Source: Thunnus maccoyii (lineage: Eukaryota > Chordata > Actinopteri > Scombriformes > Scombridae). Taken from it: DNA of 64,000 nucleotides. A program made the translations under genes and the position numbers. Below, piece after piece: positions 58,027 to 64,000 of this stretch; position 1 is the first letter of the stretch; each line of letters starts with the position of its first letter. Location: contig NC_056540.1 of NCBI RefSeq assembly GCF_910596095.1, forward strand, positions 19,122,501 through 19,186,500, read 5' to 3'. The notes below the pieces were generated by a model, which made no database searches, was not told the origin of the DNA, and saw only the letters and a program-made list of their open reading frames with translations.

Positions 58027-60738
58027 ATGGCAGAGCTAACAACACTTGAGAGCCTGCTGGAGATGGGCTTTGACAGGAACAGAGCGTGAGTGACACCAGA
58101 CATTGATACCAACAACTTCAGAAAAAGTCCCTAAATTTGAGACGGTGTTCAAGGAAGAGAAAGTAAAACTGTCTGACATTAGAGTGACTTTTCTTTTTTT
58201 TTTTTTGTTGGTGCTTGCAGGGAGAAGGCGGTGGCCAACACGGGGAACCAGGGAATAGAACAAGCCATGGACTGGTGAGTCACACACACAGTAATCAACA
58301 TAGCTGGAAAAATCATGTCACTGATGTTTTCCAGTTTGCCTACCAAAACATGACTGTGATTCTCCAGCGTATTATAAATTCTGGTCATCAATACACCAAG
58401 TTTTCAGTCCTCATCTCTCCGCTGCGATGTGCTTTCCTCAGGTTAATGGAGCATGAAAATGACCCAGACATTGATGAGCCCTATGTGCCGCCTGTGGGCA
58501 ACGTCCTGGGAGGAGTAGCAGACAGCCAGTCCAGCACAGAACAGCCGACACTAGAAGACACCGACAAAGGTCAGAGCTTTTAGGGGACAGGAGGTTCCCT
58601 CATACTGTGATTTCAGCACAGTCACTCATTTCATAGCATTTGTTTTCCTTCTAAAAACAAAATTTAACTCTTGGTTAGCTTTAGTAAAATCAAGTAGCAG
58701 CGACTGTGTTGTAAGCTGTTGTTTGTCTTTCTCTCTGGTTGTTGTTTTTCTTTAAGTTGTTGCTCTTCTTTTTCATTGTCTAAATAACATACCAAGAACA
58801 TTCAAGTTTCAGTTCAGCTTGTTTTGTTGTGGAGTTCTTCGTGTCCGCACTGAGGGTTTTGTGGTGTTGGTTAGGCCAGCATTCGACATCTGCTTTGATT
58901 TGTGGTTGACTGTAAGATCTTTCTGTACTGCACCATATGTTTGTCTCTCTGTCTTTCTGTTTCACTTGCGTTTGTTTTGGTTTCAGGGACGGCAGGTGGA
59001 GACAGCAGCCTCATTAATGACATGGAAAGCGGAGGTCAGGCAATGACAGAGGAGGAGAGACGTGAGCAAGTCAAAAGGTCAGAGGGCACCATCCCTGTAG
59101 AACTGCATGTCCAACTCATAGCATCTTTACTTCTCTCTACCACTACTATAATTCACTGACAATGTCATCTGCAACCATTAGTTTGGGGCTAGTAGCCAAA
59201 CATAAACCTGAGCTTGACTGTAAATAAGCTGATTCTTCTGTCTGTGTCTGTTTTTCAGACTAGAGGAGCTGATGCGAGTGAAGCAGGCAGAGAGAAGAGA
59301 GCGAGAGCGGGCAGAAGAGCTGGAGAGGGAGAAGCAGAGGAGGAGGCAGGGCCAAGAGCTGCAGCAGATCCGCCAAAAGCTGCAGGATGATGACATGAAA
59401 AAGCTCGCGGATCAACGCAGGAAAGAGAAGATGGAGGACAAATTGGCCAGGTAAGGTCTTCTAAGTTCATAACACATTCACACATCTCAGAGAGAGGAAA
59501 AGTAGATTTGAGTAATGATGTTTGAGTCTTTAAAGCAAATTACTGAGTTTAAAATACATAAATGATAGAAGGACTCTTTTCCCTTTTTCTAAAAACATGT
59601 TATTGACGTCTGTGTGAAAAGTAATTTAAGGAGATCAGCAAAAAGTTGTGTTGCAAAACAAACCACAAGTTGTTTCACTTTCAGAGTGAAATTATGTGGT
59701 TGAATGCTTTCCTATGATTGAAATAAACATGCAATGGACACAACAGAATCAGGGAAAATACAGTAACTATCAGAAAAGAAACACAAAATGAGTAATAAAT
59801 TGATGATGTAAATGAGCAAATATGTTACCTTCTAACTACATTGTGTTGTTTTTCTTTATTCCTGCCAGACAAAGGGTTAAAGAAAAGATAGCACGAGACC
59901 GAGAGGAGAGAGCACAAAAGGTACTCCACTCATTGATCTACTTCATTTTTCCTGTTCACTTTCTACTCCTACAAGTACTCACTTAAGATTTTTTTTTTTT
60001 TTTTACCTGTCCTGTTAGTTCGGAGGTGGAGGAGCCTCTAGCACGGCCACTGCGTCCCAGCCCGCCCAGCCCAGCCCATCATCACCCACCAGTCAGGGCC
60101 CTCCACCCACTAAGAAGGAATATGAAGAGTCCAGGATACAGGTACAAGCCTCAGTCACACTAATACATTCACACGCTGCTCTTCACACCACTGGAGTCAA
60201 ACCTGTGTCTCAAAACAGTTCCATGAGTAGATCTCAATAGAATATCTTAACAGGTCCGTCTGCTGGACGGCTCAACCATCAACACAGTGTTCAAGGCCCA
60301 GGAGCCGCTGGCGGCAGTGCGCGTCTACGTACAGGTGAACGGCAACACACCCGAAGGTCAGGATTTCACGCTGCTGTCACCCTACCCCCGTCACGTCTAC
60401 ACTGAACTGGACATGGAGAAGCCCCTCAAAGAGCTGGGTGAGCACTGGGGACTGTATATAACTGATAACTGGACTAATAAACAACTGCAGTGGAGTGAAC
60501 TTCTTAATATTTGATTGTACCGTCCTGTGACTTGATCTTGTTCCTGAAATGTTTCAAGATGATCCAGTGTGAGGATTAAATACATGTGGTGACATCCTTC
60601 TTAAATAATTTTGATATGTGAAATCTGTGTAATTATGGATTGTAGTTACAGACTTTAACTGACCTTTTTCCTCCATCTTTCCTCTCTGTCTGTTCAGGTT
60701 TGGTGCCTTCAGCTGTGCTGGTTGTTGCCAAAAAGTGA
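58027..60738 (+). CDS. ubxn1: UBX domain-containing protein 1 (SAKS1)
   Basis: This is a cofactor of the p97/VCP ATPase that binds ubiquitinated substrates and modulates ER-associated degradation and antiviral signalling. Nine coding exons (58027-58085, 58221-58274, 58442-58569, 58987-59077, 59259-59450, 59869-59920, 60019-60141, 60254-60437, 60698-60738) give 307 residues; human UBXN1 has 297. The UBA domain is at 1-40 ([18 protein letters not shown], across the first join). A Glu/Arg-rich coiled coil spans about 95-192, a Pro/Ser linker 193-233, and the UBX domain 234-307, ending [13 protein letters not shown]. The p97-contact turn reads YPR at 277-279 instead of the commoner FPR. The ATG at 58027 follows the acceptor at 58019-58020 by six bases, so an upstream non-coding exon exists. 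Confidence 0.96.
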
Positions 60739-61330
60739 GATCAGAGGATCTGCTCTGTGAGCCTACCTCACCACCTCCACTACATCAACACCTGAGACAC
60801 CAGAAGCAGACTGATCCAGAAACAGAGCCCACAGCTTCAGTATCATTCAGTAAGCCAGCTAACTGAACTAAAGCAGTGAGACTGTGTATTCTTAAAATCT
60901 AGTTATGGAAAAGTTACAAAGAAAAATGGTTTGGCTTTTTTTTTAAGACTGACTGCCTGAATGAAACCCCTCACCATTCTGGGCTGATTGATTTCACTGG
61001 ATATTGATTTGTGTGCAGTGAGCTTGACAGTGACTTTTACTAATTCAAGAACATAGTGAGGTGAGCTGGCTTCTGAGTGATACTGCTTTGATGAGCACCA
61101 CTCATGGTTACAACACATTTATAAAGACAATACAGAACAAAGTTGTTCAATTTTAACCTGATCGTTACATAGCAAAGTACCACAGACCACCTGCTCTACT
61201 GGTTCTTAACAGGCCTTACATTTAATCCCCACGATCTTCCTGATTTTGTGACATTCTACTTTGCCATTTTTTTTTATAAGTTAAAATATATTGACAGTTA
61301 TGTCTGCATAATCACCAAGAATCTACTTAA

Positions 61331-61336
61331 AATAAA
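61331..61336 (+). terminator. Polyadenylation signal AATAAA of ubxn1
   Basis: AATAAA about 590 bases after the ubxn1 stop codon; the intervening sequence shows no open frame and fits a 3' untranslated region. Confidence 0.6.
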
Positions 61337-61349
61337 GCTGACTTGGAGA

Positions 61350-63150
61350 ACTGTGATGGTGGACTGAATTTTCTGGAAAAAAAAATCACTTGTGTAACAT
61401 TCCTTCACATAATTGTGGTGATATTCTGTATTTTTTTGACAAATCCCATAACAAGACCAAATCTGATAATAATAAGTATTGATTGTGTAGCCTATTAAAA
61501 ACATGTCAATAAGCCACAGCATTGCACTGGGTGATGTTTTCCTTCATTACAATGAACATGAGCAATTTTAGTCAATCCCTCGAACACCAAATCTGCGGCT
61601 GAAAATGGTCCCCAAAATTACATTGTTTACTCCTGTTTACTAAAACACACAGTGCCCAGCTGTTTAAGGAAATTACTTAAATATATAAATTGTAAAGATT
61701 TGAGTCTTCAGTAGGAATAAATCAGCTTGTGGCTGAGTGACAGACAGGAGAGTGAAGTCATAAATACGGAGAAACAGATTGTAAACATTGTTCGCTTTGG
61801 CCTGTTCATGGGATTTGTTGACTATAAGAGAAATATAAAATATATATAATATATAACCTTGTCATTTAACAGATCGAATCAGCACAGAAAACTACCAATA
61901 CCGGGACGAATGCCAAGAGCTCACATAACAAGATTATGGTATTTTGCATGGCGGCTCTTGTTCAGGCTGCAGTGGCCATTATCTCAGTATTAGTGTTGGT
62001 CAAATGGAGGGGATTGATGTCAAGAGGGGGGTTTATTAAGACTGACTTAATATATTAAACTGAATTCTCATGATGGACTTTTCCCAAAGTAATGTGACAT
62101 GTTGATTTCAGGCATCTTATTGAATTATAAATAATTGGAATAGGCCAAACACTGTTAACAAGCATCTAGTCTTAACCTGAACAGTCTGATTATTGTACTA
62201 AATGGGTGAAACAAAGGAAGGAACTGTCTCTACTCATTGCTACTTTATTACATTTCTAAAAGTCCTTAATGGCACTACCAGCCAGAGTCAAACATTCGTG
62301 AAGTTTAAGTAGGGCGAGCGCTGACAAATTTTCTTCAACTGAAAAGTTTGTGTGGACACAAGTGGACTATTGCTATTTGATCTTGTAAGAACATTTGTGA
62401 GTGTTTGCACAACTCATGTGAGCACTATCAATCTACTGCTCGTTGATTTAGTGCAAATAAGATTCACTTCTGTTGTATTCCTGCTGCAGCGGTGTTGAGA
62501 GGACACTAATCTCTTTCCACTGCTGTAGATGTGGAGGAGACAAACCTTTTTTTTTTCCCGTCCAACAGGCTGAAAGTTTGAGTTTAACGATTAAGATGCA
62601 AATAGAGACACATGACACAGAGGAGCTCTGTTGTGACACACTATAAAACACCTTTATGTACATTAGAAAAAACAACAAATAGCCTACTTTGTGGAATGGT
62701 ACAAAATGTCAATCTTACATCACCTGTAAAGTTGGATGAACTGGATGACTTTATAACACAAGCAAAGGGGCTGGCTTGCAAACAAATACAAAAATAGTTC
62801 TGATTAAAACGGAGAGAGAGGAGTCAAACTGAGGAAGAGACACTGATGTACTGAAATCAAATCACCGTTTCCTTTCGTCATCTTTCCGCCTGTTCCCCAG
62901 AATCGACACTGAAATGACAGGACATGTAACGAGAGCTGAACTCCAGCTCTTGTGTTTTTCACAAATCCAGGACAGTGAGGTAACTCAAGAGGAAGGACGG
63001 AGAGGAAAGGATGCTGGGATATGTATTTCAGCAGAGCCCACAGGACCAGACTGTGGCAGGACTGGGTGGTTCAGTTTGTTGTTCGGCTGAGAAGTCTTCC
63101 TGGGTCAAACTGCTTTCCTGTGGCCGTTTGGTGTCACAGTTCCTGTTGCC
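61350..63150. other. Intergenic stretch between ubxn1 and the last gene
   Basis: No gene or clear repeat is supported. Part of it, from about 62600 to 63150, may be the 3' untranslated region of the minus-strand gene that ends at 63155. Confidence 0.5.
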
Positions 63151-63154
63151 CTCT

Positions 63155-63510
63155 TTAACTGGGTGGATAGTAGCCCTGGTTGTAGTTCCAGGTGTTCTGG
63201 TAGTTGTAACTGCCGTATTGTGGTTGCTGGATAAAAGCAGAAGAAAACACTGCACTGACAAACAAGAAGTAATGAAGTAGATATGATAGATATGATATTT
63301 TGAATGTTTTTTCTGATTCCTCTCTGTTATTATCGTACCTGGTACCAGTTGCTGTATCCACCGTAGCCGGTCTGGGCGCTCATGTCGGTGCCCATCACTG
63401 GAGGAGGAGGCGTGGTGATGGGGACGTGCGGCATGGTGGGAGGGACTTGTGCAGACACGGCAACAGCAGAGCCGTCGTCACTTTTGCTCAGCTTCTCTGG
63501 GTCCTCATCC
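63155..63510 (-). CDS. Unidentified gene, last two coding exons (Tyr/Asn/Gln-rich C-terminus), 5' partial
   Basis: The minus-strand exons are 63510-63339 and 63226-63155, joined at phase 0 between a tac cag|gtacga donor and a tatccag|caa acceptor. They encode 80 residues and a stop. The first exon has an acidic start (DEDPEKLSKSDDGS), a Val/Pro-rich centre (VPPTMPHVPITTPPPP) and a switch to YGGYSNWYQ. The last exon is almost wholly Tyr, Asn, Gln, Pro and Gly (YGSYNYQNTWNYNQGYYPPS). Such prion-like tails are typical of RNA-binding and splicing proteins (HNRNP-like). HNRNPUL2 neighbours TTC9C in human, which makes it a candidate, but the sequence itself does not let me name it. The rest of the gene runs past 64000. 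Confidence 0.72.
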
Positions 63511-64000
63511 CTGTAAAACAAACAGCGGATCAACAACAAGCCGACTTAAAGTCCGCCGATATTCAACCTTGATATGACACGAGTACAGTCATCAATATTA
63601 CTGCATTTCTGTCAAAATAAAGCCAAATCTCTGATGTACACTGCAAAAAATGTCAGTTTTACATTCAAACTTTTAAAGAGTTGGGAAAGATAATCATCTT
63701 GTGCACCAATATCAAGGAAAGGACACTTAATCCTTAAGAATTAGTGTCACAAATTTAATAAGTAAAGAAGGGAAATGATGTCACACAGTTGGTTAACACA
63801 GAGCGGACTTATTTGTTTGGTTTGAGGAAATTAGATTTGAGGGCTTAATAATTACATAAAAAGCTGTCTTTATATCACGCACAAAAGAATTGCCCATTAA
63901 TACAGAAAGATGCACAATGATATTCACATTGGAAAGATGTACAAACTTAAAATCTTACTCAACAAAACCTAGAAATTAAAAATATCACAAATGTGCAGCA

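Overview
This window is nuclear DNA from a teleost fish, probably a percomorph. The evidence is compact intron-split vertebrate genes with GT-AG boundaries, many long microsatellites, and many repeat families that I recognise as teleost-type (short elements with terminal inverted repeats, or TIRs, fold-back elements and decayed LINE pieces). Six protein-coding genes can be followed exon by exon, plus the last two coding exons of a seventh. Exon joins were set by hand from splice consensus, reading phase and known family sequences; no alignment or transcript evidence was available.

Layout: (1) 807-4162 (+), the 3' six coding exons of an SLC5A7/CHT1-type choline transporter whose first exons lie before the window. 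(2) 7284-8727 (+), ttc9c, a small TPR protein. (3) 10288-21380 (-), a Dapper/DACT-family Wnt regulator with one 2.5-kb terminal exon and a CpG-rich first exon. (4) 25365-26701 (+), an LC3C-type ATG8 autophagy modifier. (5) 32970-48890 (-), ehd1, a complete six-exon endocytic-recycling ATPase of 532 residues. (6) 58027-60738 (+), ubxn1, a UBA-UBX p97 cofactor in nine coding exons. (7) 63155-63510 (-), the C-terminal exons of a gene with a Tyr/Asn/Gln-rich tail, which I cannot name.

These genes do not form an operon. TTC9C, UBXN1 and EHD1 all lie on human 11q12-q13, so the window looks like a fragment of that ancestral vertebrate linkage group. A DACT gene beside an EHD gene also recalls human 19q13 (DACT3 and EHD2), which would fit a whole-genome-duplication paralogon. 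EHD1, LC3C and UBXN1 all work in membrane traffic or protein turnover, but nothing here suggests co-regulation.

The space between genes is dominated by repeats. The main ones are: a 0.65-kb palindrome upstream of ubxn1; six or more copies of one interspersed family, including a head-to-tail pair; several short TIR elements, one sitting just upstream of ehd1; two LINE ORF remnants; LINE 3' tails; and long GT, TA, TCTA, ATGT and CT microsatellites. I found no tRNA, rRNA or CRISPR, and no convincing undescribed system. The most notable gene-level points are the DACT protein with no PDZ-binding C-terminus and no visible coiled-coil exon, and the EHD1 protein whose conserved N-terminal Phe-Ser-Trp is replaced.
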